From Crossaster papposus (taxonomy: Eukaryota > Echinodermata > Asteroidea > Velatida > Solasteridae), in contig JBAIAA010000605.1 in NCBI GenBank assembly GCA_037893245.1, positions 1,302,001 through 1,366,000 of the forward strand: a DNA stretch of 64,000 nt, written 5' to 3'. Positions within the stretch are counted from its first letter, which is position 1. The number at the start of each line of letters is the position of its first letter. Made by a program: the position numbers and the translations under genes. The notes below the pieces were generated by a model. It searched no databases. It worked only from the letters and a program-made list of their open reading frames with translations, and had not been told where the DNA came from. Shown piece by piece: positions 20,001 to 29,785 of this stretch.

Positions 20001-23000
20001 GGTGTCACCGTTATCATGGGGTGCTTGACCCTTCACATCCTAATAGAAAGAGAGAATCAGTTCACTAATTCAGACAAGATTTAAAGATAAGTCACGGTAG
20101 ACTTATCACAAAAGGTCCAATGGGAGCACGGCTAAAGACTCGATGTTCTACATACCAGAAGGATTGCAAAGTTGGTGGCATGAGAGCAAGTACACACAAC
20201 GGTCTGATTGGTCACTTCAGCAAGCTTGCATCCGTCTGTCGTCCAATCACCAACTCCCTCTTCCAGCCCAAAGTCCCAAGACACGCAGTGAACATCGCTT
20301 GATTCCTCCTAATTTTTCAAAATCGGAAGATTGATAAAAAGTCACACAAAATTGCGAGTACAATCGAAAATTGGAAGGATAGGCATTTTATAATCTTCAT
20401 TTGTTATACTTAAATATTAATCATCTAGTGATTGGGGGAGTGTGGCCAAGTGGTTAGGGTTCGTGAATCAGAGGGTCAGGGGCTCGAATCAGCTGTTGGC
20501 TATCTGTTGTTTCCATCTGTTGAAGCCACTTCACCTCACTTGCTTCTCTCCACTCAGGACTGGCATTAGCTGGGTAGTAACCTGCGATGGACTGGCATCC
20601 CATCCAGGGGGAATAGAAATATTCCCAGTCAATTTATGCCACTGACACCGGGGTTAAACACCAGCCTGATGAGCTACATTGGCTCGTGACGGACTTTGAT
20701 TTTGTTTGCTTTTGGATCTGGTGTTCACCTTAAATTCAATCAAGACCGGCTCTGTTAGGTTGACGAGATCAACATTCTCTACAGTTAGCGAGATGACAGA
20801 TCCAGCCACCTTACGAGTCGAGTTGTCCTCCCCTCGATACTCTCTGATTGAGGCAGACTGGAACAACGTGTCATCGGCGTAGATCAGGAAGCTGGCTTGC
20901 AGCTTCGCAGAGCTGTTATCTACATTTTGAAGAAATATCTGATCAACATGCAGTGTTGTAATGACTACATCAAACGTTGAAACGCTGAAGGTTTGGCTCA
21001 GGGATTGACTGTATCTTTGTTATGACCATTCATTATAGTGTCTCGAAAAAAGAAAAACCCACACAAACAATCGACAGCTAAGTTTAAACCATCACGCGGT
21101 ATACTTTGGCCATTTTTTCTTCTAAAAATGAATTCTGACAAAGTTTTCGATTGAACACGATGTACTTACCATCAGAAGACTGCAGCAACTCGATGATGTT
21201 GCTAGGCAACCGAGCCGATGCTAAGACGTTGAGATCCGTCGGTATCACAGTCGAGTTCAAAGTCTCGACCTCGGTACCGGCAAGGCTGCCCTCGTGTGCC
21301 GACCCTTGTTTAGGATGCTCAGCCGTGGGTCGTTTCACGGACACGAAGCTGAGTCCTTCTCTAACCTGCTGTGGGTCTCGACTGACCGCCTCAACGTGGA
21401 TGGAGTCCTGCCGAATACTGACTTTCCCTTCCTGCTGGAGAGTCAAGGAGATTTGTGTCTCTACAGACTTAACGATGGCTGACGTGATGCCGGCATCGAT
21501 CTCGGTGGGCTGGGAGTCGGGAGTGTCGGGTGCAATGCTCGTGATGACATTGCTTACAGTCTCCAGCACTAGTTCAGTCACCTTCCAGAAAAATCAAGAC
21601 AAAAACTCTGTGGCAAAATCAGACAGAATAAGCCAGTTCGGTGTGGGCAGTTTATGCTCCTCTGTGATTTACATGACTACAAACTTGGTATGTGCATTGC
21701 CACTGAATAAGCCAATTCAGTATTCCAACTGCGCATGCGCATCACAGCAATGACAATGTTTATCTCAAGATAAACGCGGCAGATAAATACACACAAGGCT
21801 ATGGTGGACGTGGTAATAATATAATACTATATAGCAACGGTAATTCGACATACCTCTGTGTCTCCGGACTCTGCCTCGGCGATGTTCTTCAAGATGTCGG
21901 CAACCACCTTGACATCCTCTGCCTCCTTGGATGATTCTGACGTCCGATTGGCCAGAAACTCGGCCACTTCAACTGCATTGCCTTTGCTGACCTCAACCTG
22001 TCAACAACAACAAAATGCTTCGTGGTCTCATTCTTAAGGTCATCTTCATGTAAATTTGGTAGAGATCATGTCCTTGCCCACACCTTGAGTGGCCTTTGGC
22101 CTTGTGATAGGCGATTTGCGTAAAATTATTAATAATAATAATGTCCCAATATGAAATTTACCTTGACGACCTCTTGGAGAGAGATTTCCTCCTTGGCGTC
22201 ACCGCAGCCACGCATGTCATGCTCTTCCCATCGGAAGTAGAGAGGTGGATCTAACTTGGAACAGTTCCGAACGGCCACGGGTTGACCAGCTTCATTAAGG
22301 GTGATCAAAAAGCAGTAAATCAGATGAACAAAAGGAAGTGAATTATACATTTGAAAATGAACGAATGAGAATTGCAGCCAAGAAAAAGGAGAAGAAAAAA
22401 AAAACCAGGTGGAACACAGAAGCGGCGGAAAGACAATCTCAAAAACTAGCGTTACAAGAAATATTAATACCAATAATAATAATAAACAAAACTTATATAG
22501 CGCCAGTATCTGGCCATTGATGCCATTTAAGGGCCCGGGTCCATGCAAAAAATAAAATGCCCAGTTGAAGGGGAGAGTTTTGAGATGACATTTATCATGC
22601 AGATCAAAGAACATTTTGGAGTACGAAGAAAGTTTTAAAGACCATGAGACGGTCAAGTCAAACCATTTGCGGTGGTGAGTGAACAGCGTTTGACGGATTT
22701 GGCAGTAGAACCAGCTACAGCAGTAGGCCATCTCAGACCTTCATCGGTTATGTTGGCCGGACACTGACCTGTTGTGAAAGCACGACAAAACAAAGTTTTG
22801 AAATCTCTGAGTTAAAAGGGACAATAGACCATTTGTCAGTTTTGCATTGTTATATTGTTTGAAGCAGCAAAAGTGCTCTAGAAAGGGGCTTGACAACTAA
22901 CCTGATAAAGTTTTTGAGAACACAATATTCCAAGATATTGATTTCGATTTAAACTTTGGCGAGTCACAGTTCGATTTTGCGGCCCCAATCTGCGTTCTTA

Positions 23001-26000
23001 TTCAGCTGGTTGCAGCTACGCTTAGGTCACGTAATGAACAGACTAATAATATCACCCACGCACACGCCGTGAATCGTTCAAATGCTTGAGCGTACCATTC
23101 CAACACCATTTGCCGAGATTTTCGAATATATGCGTCTCAGTTTAGTGTCATCAATATGTTTACAACAAGTTAAGCTTTTCAACAGTATTTTGGTTAGTTC
23201 CTTGGGTATTGGATTTTGGATAACTGCAAAAGGTAAAAATAAACTTTGTTTTCATATTATAGATTGAAAATAGGTTCAAACAAAACCTTTGAACTATGGC
23301 TAAATCCTCAAAAGCTCAGACTATCTCACCTTCCACCAGTACATGGAACGAACACTTCAATTGCAGGTCATATGCAGCAAACCATTGCAGATACTCTACT
23401 CGATGAGATCCTATCAACAATTCAACACCAGAATTGTTGTTCGAAGTGAAGTTTGTAGGCCCGTCCCATCCAGTTAGATCTGGTTCTGACCAGCTGACAC
23501 GGTAACTGGTCGAGCCAGGACTTGCCAATGCAGAAACATTGGCTGGGCAGACGAGATTCACAACTGAGAAAAAAAGACCAAAGAGTCATGACCAAGTACC
23601 AGCAGAGGTATCCATCTTGTACAATTGAGGTACAAGTTTTGTTCTTATTTTAGTACTATATGACAAACTATAAGCACATGGACAGATCGAGAGCTGCTTT
23701 ATTGATTTTCTTTATTCGGTCTGATCTGAAAACAATAAAGCTTCGAAGAGCACTCAGTTTATAGCAACATCCTTTATGCTATCAGAAGTGGGATGAACAA
23801 AAGACCTGCGATCTGTACAGCAAATCAATTCGTAAAAAAAGACTTTGAATTGGAAATTGAACCTGTAACCGTCACGGTGAAGGTGCAAACATTCTCATTC
23901 CCAAACGCATCTTCGGCTCTGTACGTCATCGTGGAAACGCCGACTGAAAAGGTTCCGTTGCCCGCTTGGTCGCAGCCACTAGCTGGGGCTGGTAAGCGAC
24001 AACTGAACGACACGTTGACATAACTACCAGAATTGTCATAGGCCATTGGAGGAGACCACCTGTGATGTGCCTGATTAGATGACGACCTGACCGGGATAGT
24101 GAAGTCAGATGGACAGCCTTCAAGCTTTGGAGACTCGTTATCTGGAATGGTGTAAGGAAAGAGTTTCATAGTGGGGCGCTGTGTTCTAATGGTTGATGTG
24201 TTTGATGTGTGATGGTACAAGGGCTCGAATCCTGACGAGAACATGGTGCTTGGGTTCTTGGCCAAAGTTACTACGATTGCCTCTCTCCACCCTGGAGTAT
24301 AAATGGGTACCTGTTAAGGTAGAGACCACATTGCACTGATCTCAAGTTGTTGCAGACATGGTATCTATCCTGATGAATAGGGATAATAATTGTAAGCAAT
24401 CGATCTCTAGCTGTGCATGTATAAGGTCGCATGGCAGCTGTCTACACGCCATTGACTCTACCACGTTGTAGCCGCCATTCTTCGTAATTCAGCTTAAGCT
24501 GCCAGTAAGAACGATTAACCCTCATTATTATTATTATTATTATTATCTAAACACCACAAACAACGTTCTCTTTCTGAAATCGTTTGAGGTTTAGGCCAGA
24601 TTGTGGGTACACATAATCATTGGTGGCACCGTGGCAGAAGTGACAGTTAACAACATCCTGGCACCTGAAAAAAAAAACTTTTATTTTGCTTAGTACCTTC
24701 GACAGTGACAAGGAAATTGCACTCGATCTCGGTGCCCTCAACCCGGTAGACGACAGAAGTTGATCCAATTTCAAAGGAATCCCCAGGACTGTTGTTGGAG
24801 AGCAACCGAACTTGTGTCTGGCCATCATCTTGTGAGTATAAAACACCACTACCACTGTCATCGTCGACGTCATCATCATCATCTCCTGATGAAACCTGTT
24901 CAAGATTATACGTATCAATTTTGCCACCTTCTCTCTGAAGTGAACTGAAGATTACTTGGGGTTGAGCCCACGAAACCAAAGCGACGTTACTTCCAGGATC
25001 GGTGGCAGCTGTGATGTTGGCCGCACAGTGAATTTTAACCCCTGCACAGTGAAAACGATGACACAAGTTATTTGCATAAAGGCCGGGTCATATACTCGTC
25101 GCAAACCAAATGCAAATGTGACTGTGTGACGCCAGGGAAGGTTTTTGTGCTGCATTTTGTGCAAAGGTTTCAACTCCGGTCAATTTCACAGCGAATTAGC
25201 ATTAGCATTGCATTCACTTTGGCGTTATAAGTATGAACCGACCTATACCTATCAAGTATCTGATAAATGGCATAAAAAACGAGCACAATTTGGAAAACAG
25301 AACATAAGTCTTTTTGTCTTGCAGATAGGCACAGACCTGTCACTGCAACGGTGAAGTTACAAGACCCGGCGTTTCCGTCTTGGTCCGCGACTGTGTATGT
25401 TACTGTGGTGACACTACCAACGGGGAAGGCGTCACCGGGGTGATGGCTGGCGTTCCATAGCAACGGCGAGTTCGGGTCGGATGCTGTCACGTTAGGCCAC
25501 ACCACGGCGGCTGATTCTTCGTCGAGGTCAACTAGACGATCAATGTCACCTGGGCAACCGGTGGTAAACGCTGGTGGGGTCAAATCTAGTGACGCAAAGA
25601 GTTTAACAAGAAGAGAAAGGTTACATATGACACAAGCGTGTTAATTTTCATGCCAGGATTATTTTGACACTGACCACGCCCAAGCGTGGGATTGTATTTC
25701 ATAAACCTCGATCGAATAAGGGTTCGGGCCGGCATCTGTGGGTAGCACACCCTGATATTTCCAGCCTCGCTCGCTACCATGAAGAGTAGTCACTATAAAC
25801 CGCACACTTATAATGTTAATTCGATCACGCTTTAAGCATGTATGTTAAAGTCTTGGGATGTAACCATTGTAAGTCACTGCTTACCTATGAGAACAATTTG
25901 CATGGTGCAGGTTGCAGTATTGTAGCCTGCATCTTGGGCTGTGTACAGCAGTGTGTATACGGACTCATCAGTATAAAACAAGACTGTGTGATTGACACGG

Positions 26001-29000
26001 TACCCATAATGAGACCCCTCGATTTCAATGGTAATTTCAAATCGTCCTCTGTCGTCGGATGCAGCAGCCGTGTCGGGTAGGGTGACCGTTGCAAAATGTT
26101 TGCCTTGATCGGTCTTAATTGTTTGATTGGGCGGGCAGGTAATCTGGGGTGGCTCCGTATCTAAAACTAAAAGAAAGCATGATTATTATTATCCAGGCAA
26201 ATTATTAGCAGGGGAACCCTAACCCTTCAGGGTATTTTGGCTAGAAACCCTGCCAGATGCAGCAACATGCATCATTTGTCAAAGTGACAACGTACCCTGC
26301 CCAGAACAGCAAGATCCATCAGATAGAACAATCTTAAGGTGAAACTGCCTCAGAGTCACTGGTCACCCAATGCAGCAGAATCCATCTCTGGCATTGTTTA
26401 ATGGGGACTAGCTCTCAATAGTCTTAGACTGTGGTTGTTCATGCACTGGTGTTGAGTGACAGCTGAATGCATCAAAGTGCACCATACTTTTGTTCCTGAT
26501 GCACTGTGCTGCGTCTGGCAGGTTTAGGGTTAATCGCCACATATTTGCTCGTTACAAGGCAAGGATAATGCCTATGAGCAAAAAGCCAGTTAGCCCTCAA
26601 GATGAAACAGAAGTATTTTATTACAATTTAACAATTCAAATGTTAAGGGAAGGATGCTAACTTTTTTGGAAAGAATATGTAATTTGTTTACTGAAATCGG
26701 TCAAACGAAACAAAGTTTATACATGCACTTAAAGCCTGGTTTGCATATTGATGTTAAGCTGACGCAGACTATACTGCGCAGACACAGCTACACGGAACCG
26801 TAGGCAAAGTTGAACCTGGTTCAACTTTGGCGATCGTCTGCCAGGCAGTTTGTGTTGTCGCAGTTTGGGTCATGTTTGCATTTCACTTTGCGTTTCTTTA
26901 TCATATGTTGATACAGAAATAAGGATTTAGAATTGAGTCGTATAGTCGCATTGTTTCTAAGATAATATATCAGAGGTATTACACGTTTTGCTTGTGCTTT
27001 TGTTTACTAGTTCTAATTACTTACCTAGAATAGTGATATGCATGAGACATGTTGCGACATTGTTGCCAGCATCTCTCGCAACGTACTGCGCAAGGTGTTG
27101 AGGAATCGCAGTGCTTAAATTGACCGAGTTGTTGACACTATACCATTTGTCCACGTAAATAGTGATTTCAACTCCTCCACTGTTGTCAGACACAGAGGTT
27201 GGGTCAGGGAGGGTGACTGTAGTGAAGTTCTGGTTTGGATCCGTCTCGATGGCCTGATCAGGTGGGCAAGTGATAACTGGTGGCTGAGTATCTGAAAAGA
27301 AATGATAATCTTCATACAAATGTATAATTAGCAGGTTGTTGGCTTTACTGTACTCTACATGTACAATAGCTTCTAGGCCCAGACCCAAGCTTAACCAACA
27401 CGATCAGGGTCGGATGTCATTCATTTCTTTTTGGTTGGTCAAAAATTGGGTTGGTGGGTTGGTGGGTGGGTCGGCATGGGTCAAACTGGTCAATTTATAG
27501 TCAGTTGGTGAGTCAGTGGTAGTTGTCAGTTGATTGTTGTCGGTAGGTTGTGGGTCAGTCGATTGGTGAAAAATGGGTTGCCCAGTTGAGTCGGTCAGTG
27601 CAGTGAGTTATTTGGTCAGTTAGTAAATGAATCGGACAGTCAGTCATTAGTCAGACAGTTGATTGGTCGATCGGTTGGTCAGACAGTTAGCCAGTACTAG
27701 GAGTCATGTTTAATTTATAATTATGGCACTTTGACAAGTTCGGGTACGGCTCAGATAAATTGATCTAATTTGTGTTGCATTTTGGAATATATTAAAAAAA
27801 AAAATAATCGCCTACCATGAACGATGACTTGCGTGGTGCACAATGCAGTGTTGTTGCTTATGTCACTCGTGGTGTATTTCAATAAATGTGGGGAGTTTGC
27901 AATATTCAAACTGACAGTGTCATTAATACGGTGAGTAGAGCCGGCGATATCGATGACAATTATGAGATAGCCGCTGTTGTCAGATGCAGAGGCTAGATCG
28001 GGGAGGGTAAACGTCGCAAAGTTCTGGTTGGGATCTGCCGGGATTATCTGATCAGCTGGGCAGGTGATGGTAGGAGGCTCAACATCTTTTTTTTTTAAAT
28101 AAAAAAGAAATCAGCTATTTCAGACACAAGTTCAAATTTTTGTGAAAGGTTTTGTTTCTAGCCGAATGATGAAACACCTAGTAAAGTATCTTGTCCACAT
28201 CTGTGTTTTTTAATTAATAGTTACAATTAAATAATTAATCAACTCACCACGCATAGGATTACAGCTCACACCTATCGCAATATTACGAGAACAGGGTCGA
28301 GCATTCTCAAATCCATCAAGCCGACACTCATCAATACTTGCTTCCGTTCCAGTACATAGAATGCTATTTAGCGACACCGGCGTAGATGACGTATAGTGAA
28401 GGTGAGAATTCAATACAGGAGGCAAGAACCCAAGCTGTCGACAGACTACGTTGGCCTCTTCTATACCCCAACCGTTGTGACACACATGACCCCAGCGACC
28501 CTCGTGGAACAATTCCAATTGTCCTTCGGAACCACCACCAATAAGGCGTATTTGCACTGAAATTGGTAAACGGATATCAATTACAGGTTTTTACATACAT
28601 GATATTTCTACTTTTTGGAAGGTCTGCACGAGTTCACGTTTCAAATCCTTTCTTCTACTGGCAAATGTTCATCATAATGAAAACAAAAAACCCACATTTC
28701 CATAATTTCTCTGAATGATGTTATAATTGCAAATCCCCAAGTCCTTTATGAATTGAGTGCAAATAGCCTTATCCACCCCAATCCTTTGACAAATCTTAGA
28801 CTTCATACAGCTGTCGCCTTTGCAAACTCCTGCAACCACCATTGTCAACTTATGAGTAATGACAACAAAGCTGTTTTTTATATACTGTTTGGAATACTGT
28901 ATAGAATAAAACAAAAATTGTGGGTACTTTTCTGTTAGTGTTATTCCCCCGCCAACAAATTATCAACTCAAACTACTATAAATTCAAACAGAAAGAGAAA

Positions 29001-29486
29001 ACAAGTGAAATACAAGTTTAAATACGTCTTCTACATCAACTCAAACTAAACTTGGCTTTGATTAACATTGAATAAACTGCTCAGTTTGGTGGCCAGTACA
29101 CCGCAATGTCCGCCAAAATCCTGTCGAACAAATTCAAGTTTCGGCGGCGCTGTCGCCACATCCACTCGGCAAAGGTGTGGTTAGGGTTAGTGTTTGGGTA
29201 AGGGTATAATATACCCATTATACCCTAACCCAGACAATAACACTAACCCACATCCTAACACTAGTTTTTAAGTAATTTAAGTACAACCCCCCCAAAAAAA
29301 AATTGGCAGGGGAATAACCGAAAAGTACCAAATAGTGAAGGAAAGGAGGCTCTGACCATTATTTGTATGATTGTTAATGAAATTTTGCTTACCTAAGGCA
29401 ACCGCTTGGAACTTGCATCCGAAGGCAAGAAATGCAAATATTGCAAAAGTCGCAATGAACGATCTATCAGCCCTTCGTCTGAACAT
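16812..29486 (-). CDS. Adhesion GPCR with SRCR and seven HYR modules (21 exons)
   Basis: A complete gene model on the minus strand. Exon lengths from the ATG (29486) to the stop (16812) sum to 4422 nt, 1473 residues, with every intron GT/AG and every phase consistent. Order: signal peptide; SRCR; seven HYR exons, all phase 1-1; hormone-receptor (HRM) domain over two exons; GAIN domain over three exons; GPS; seven transmembrane helices; short cytoplasmic tail. Family B2 receptors sit in the plasma membrane, self-cleave at the GPS and are activated by the exposed tethered agonist. HYR and SRCR modules are extracellular adhesion or recognition domains, common in echinoderm surface proteins. The ligand is unknown. 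The TM5 exon carries tandem partial duplications upstream (17870-18260). Introns hold SINEs and MITEs. Orthology to a named receptor is not claimed. Confidence 0.92.
17719..17989 (-). CDS. GPCR exon 20: TM5, TM6, start of TM7
   Basis: The junction completes HYC of ECL2, then PEPGLVLYLGLLAPIG (TM5), KEASRSQQISKRLQ (loop 3), ISALMGLTWCFGFLA (TM6, with the family LTWxxG motif) and FQLIFCLANSLQ. The 5' part of this exon with its splice acceptor is duplicated twice upstream (to 18260). Confidence 0.93.
17870..18260 (-). repeat. About 130-bp tandem triplication over the TM5 exon acceptor
   Basis: Three copies of a unit that runs from intron sequence through TCCTTCCAG|TTGCTTCC into the first 100 bases of exon 20, ending at codons for VMRSL. 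The copy at 17870-17999 belongs to the real exon. The second (about 18007-18135) keeps the acceptor and TM5 coding but has no donor. The third (to about 18260) has lost 10 bases and its acceptor context. Only the innermost copy continues into TM6. Confidence 0.88.
18469..18535 (-). CDS. GPCR exon 19: TM4
   Basis: Short 67-nt exon: SPVIVLIITLAAASHHYANK. Both splice sites are strong (TTGTAG and GTAAGT). Confidence 0.9.
18730..19025. repeat. Dispersed repeat with (CTGT)n
   Basis: CTCAGATGGCGGAGG, a (CTGT)n run and TTGCGGAGGTCTGCGCTCC at the far end. I recognise the GCGGAGGT...GCGCTC ends as a repeat common in marine invertebrate DNA; class not assigned. Confidence 0.5.
19074..19239 (-). CDS. 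GPCR exon 18: TM3
   Basis: GGCAFVAALLHYLTLSTMMW then MAVEARNMYVSTVKVF and ACLIAWG. Phase shows the acceptor is at 19240 (AAAAG|GCTACC), not the stronger-looking CAG ten bases further. The cysteine before TM3 pairs with ECL2. Confidence 0.92.
19345..19592. mobile_element. Diverged MITE of the TGCTTAGCA family
   Basis: Contains TTGCTTAGCAC near one end and GAGCAGCTTCGAGAAATTGGCC at the other, with CATGCTAAG and GTAACCTTGTTTTTGCCAA internally. It is the same family as the better preserved copy at 60559-60797. Confidence 0.65.
19656..19755 (-). CDS. GPCR exon 17: TM2
   Basis: KLRSGKSRQIFIHFCFSLFM then LYIVFLAGVDNAK, matching the loop 1 basic patch and helix 2 of the family. Confidence 0.93.
19906..20039 (-). 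CDS. GPCR exon 16: TM1
   Basis: ALDIISQVGCALSIIALAIT then LIIYLGIR, the first helix of the adhesion-type 7TM domain. Confidence 0.93.
20156..20308 (-). CDS. GPCR exon 15: GPS motif
   Basis: 51 codons, phase 0-0. CVSWDF, DWTTDGCKL, VVCTCSHATNFAILL: the four GPS cysteines and two tryptophans are present. The cleavage triad reads H-A-T where H-L-T or H-L-S is usual; the following TNFAILL fits the tethered-agonist consensus. Confidence 0.94.
20434..20660 (+). mobile_element. tRNA-derived SINE in intron
   Basis: A-box-like TGGCCAAGTGGTTAGGG and B-box-like GGGCTCGAATC near the 5' end, then a body ending ACCTGCGATGGACTGGCATC, which resembles L2-type LINE 3' tails. Confidence 0.7.
20729..20919 (-). 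CDS. GPCR exon 14: GAIN subdomain B
   Basis: ASFLIYADDTLFQ, VAGSVISLTVENVDLVNL and EPVLIEFK: the beta-sandwich strands immediately before the GPS. Confidence 0.9.
21170..21581 (-). CDS. GPCR exon 13: GAIN, helical to beta part
   Basis: Begins VTELVLETVSNVITS and ends IPTDLNVLASARLP...LLQSSDG. Phase 0 to 1. The middle is polar and likely loop. Confidence 0.88.
21854..21997 (-). CDS. GPCR exon 12: GAIN subdomain A
   Basis: 48 codons, phase 0-0. Amphipathic helices VEVAEFLANRTS and VKVVADILKNIAEAES, typical of the helical part of GAIN. Confidence 0.86.
22162..22289 (-). CDS. GPCR exon 11: HRM second half and start of GAIN
   Basis: AGQPVAVRNC then YFRWEEHDMRGC, completing the HRM cysteine pattern, then a helical segment EEISLQEVVK. 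Enters in phase 1, leaves in phase 0. Confidence 0.84.
22664..22768 (-). CDS. GPCR exon 10: HRM domain, first half
   Basis: 35 codons, phase 1-1. QCPANITDEGLRWPTAVAG then KRC, the CPA...G...WP...AG...C pattern of the hormone-receptor domain found before GAIN in adhesion GPCRs. Too small for easy gene prediction. Confidence 0.82.
23330..23563 (-). CDS. GPCR exon 9: HYR-like module 7 (diverged)
   Basis: 78 codons, phase 1-1. LVCPANVSALASPGSTS, VSWSEPDLTGWDG, ending KCSFHVLVEG. A divergent hyalin repeat, shorter than its neighbours. Confidence 0.82.
23863..24141 (-). CDS. GPCR exon 8: HYR module 6
   Basis: 93 codons, phase 1-1. GCPSDFTIPVRSSSN, PPMAYDNSG, then MTYRAEDAFGNENVCTFTV. Confidence 0.92.
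24172..24546 (+). mobile_element. tRNA-derived SINE family S1, copy with (ATT)n tail
   Basis: GGGGCGCTGTG head, B-box-like GGGCTCGAATCC, body with TGCCTCTCTCCACCC and ATGGGTACCTGT, and an ATT microsatellite tail. A second copy is at 41075-41385 in the opposite orientation. Confidence 0.75.
24697..25041 (-). CDS. GPCR exon 7: HYR-like module 5 with acidic insertion
   Basis: 115 codons, phase 1-1. HYR-like ends (CAANITAATDPGS; SFEIGSTSVVYRV; CNFLVTV) around an insertion with SSGDDDDDVDDDSGSG. The acidic loop is longer than in the sister modules and could bind calcium, but that is a guess. Confidence 0.83.
25337..25585 (-). CDS. GPCR exon 6: HYR module 4
   Basis: 83 codons, phase 1-1. GCPGDIDRLVDLDEESAAV, then VTYTVADQDGNAGSCNFTV, the most canonical HYR C-terminal half in the gene. 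Confidence 0.93.
25885..26160 (-). CDS. GPCR exon 5: HYR module 3
   Basis: 92 codons, phase 1-1. EPPQITCPPNQTIKTD, ATVTLPDTAAASDD, YTAQDAGYNTATC. Confidence 0.9.
   Translation of the reverse strand: MRSHPRLPARPIKQLRPIKANILQRSPYPTRLLHPTTEDDLKLPLKSRGLIMGTVSITQSCFILMSPYTHCCTQPKMQATILQPAPCKLFS
26211..26536. mobile_element. Inverted-repeat MITE in intron
   Basis: The left end AACCCTAACCC...CCTGCCAGATGCAGCA is mirrored at the right by TGCTGCGTCTGGCAGG...AGGGTTAAT. About 325 bp, no coding capacity. Confidence 0.65.
27025..27291 (-). CDS. GPCR exon 4: HYR module 2
   Basis: 89 codons, phase 1-1. DTQPPVITCPPDQAIETDP, TTVTLPDPTSVSDNSG, then YVARDAGNNVATC: an Ig-like hyalin repeat. Confidence 0.92.
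27415..27705. repeat. Cryptically simple GGTTGGTCAGTTGGT tract
   Basis: Irregular repetition of GTTGGTGG, GTCAGTTG and GGTCGGTC in a 290-bp intron stretch, without a fixed period. Confidence 0.7.
27816..28085 (-). CDS. GPCR exon 3: HYR module 1
   Basis: 90 codons, phase 1-1. Starts DVEPPTITCPADQ and continues with ATFTLPDLASASDNSG, the hyalin-repeat signature. The acceptor is preceded by a T-run. Confidence 0.88.
28248..28556 (-). CDS. GPCR exon 2: SRCR domain
   Basis: 103 codons encoding one scavenger receptor cysteine-rich domain: VQIRLIGGGSEGQLELFHEG, then WGHVCHNGWG, EANVVCRQLGF, C-x-G-x-E-x-SIDEC and a final VSC. Six cysteines, group B-like or A-like not decided. Exon phase 1-1, as in shuffled modules. 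Confidence 0.93.
29393..29486 (-). CDS. GPCR exon 1: signal peptide
   Basis: MFRRRADRSF followed by the hydrophobic FIATFAIFAFLAFGC: a basic N-region plus an H-region of a secretory signal. Donor TTAG|GTAAGC. Ends in phase 1, matching the SRCR exon. Confidence 0.88.
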
Positions 29487-29489
29487 GGC

Positions 29490-29785
29490 GTTTTTCTTTA
29501 TTTTGTTACAAAACACTCCAAAGGGTAAAGTATCGTCGAAAACATGCACCAGCGTTGCTCCTTACAAGTTGGAAAATAAGGAAGTAATTTGCAGTCAAGC
29601 TCTTATAAGCATTCCACCCTCGGTGTCACGACCAGCACATGACAATGTATGGTACATGTATAAGGAAGGTCAATGCCAAAGTTGACTTTACAATGTTTTG
29701 CAATCCCAGAGTGAAAGTTGGCCTCCTTGACATGAACATAAAACATAAAACATACAGCTCCCAATTTCCTTGTTGGTCTGGCCAG
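29490..29785. other. 5' flank of the GPCR gene
   Basis: Presumed promoter and 5' UTR side of the minus-strand gene. I see no clear TATA box or CpG island here. Confidence 0.4.

Noticed and set aside
21151-21753. 200-residue plus-strand frame
   Set aside because: Antisense to GPCR GAIN exon 13, whose splice phases and motifs are clear.
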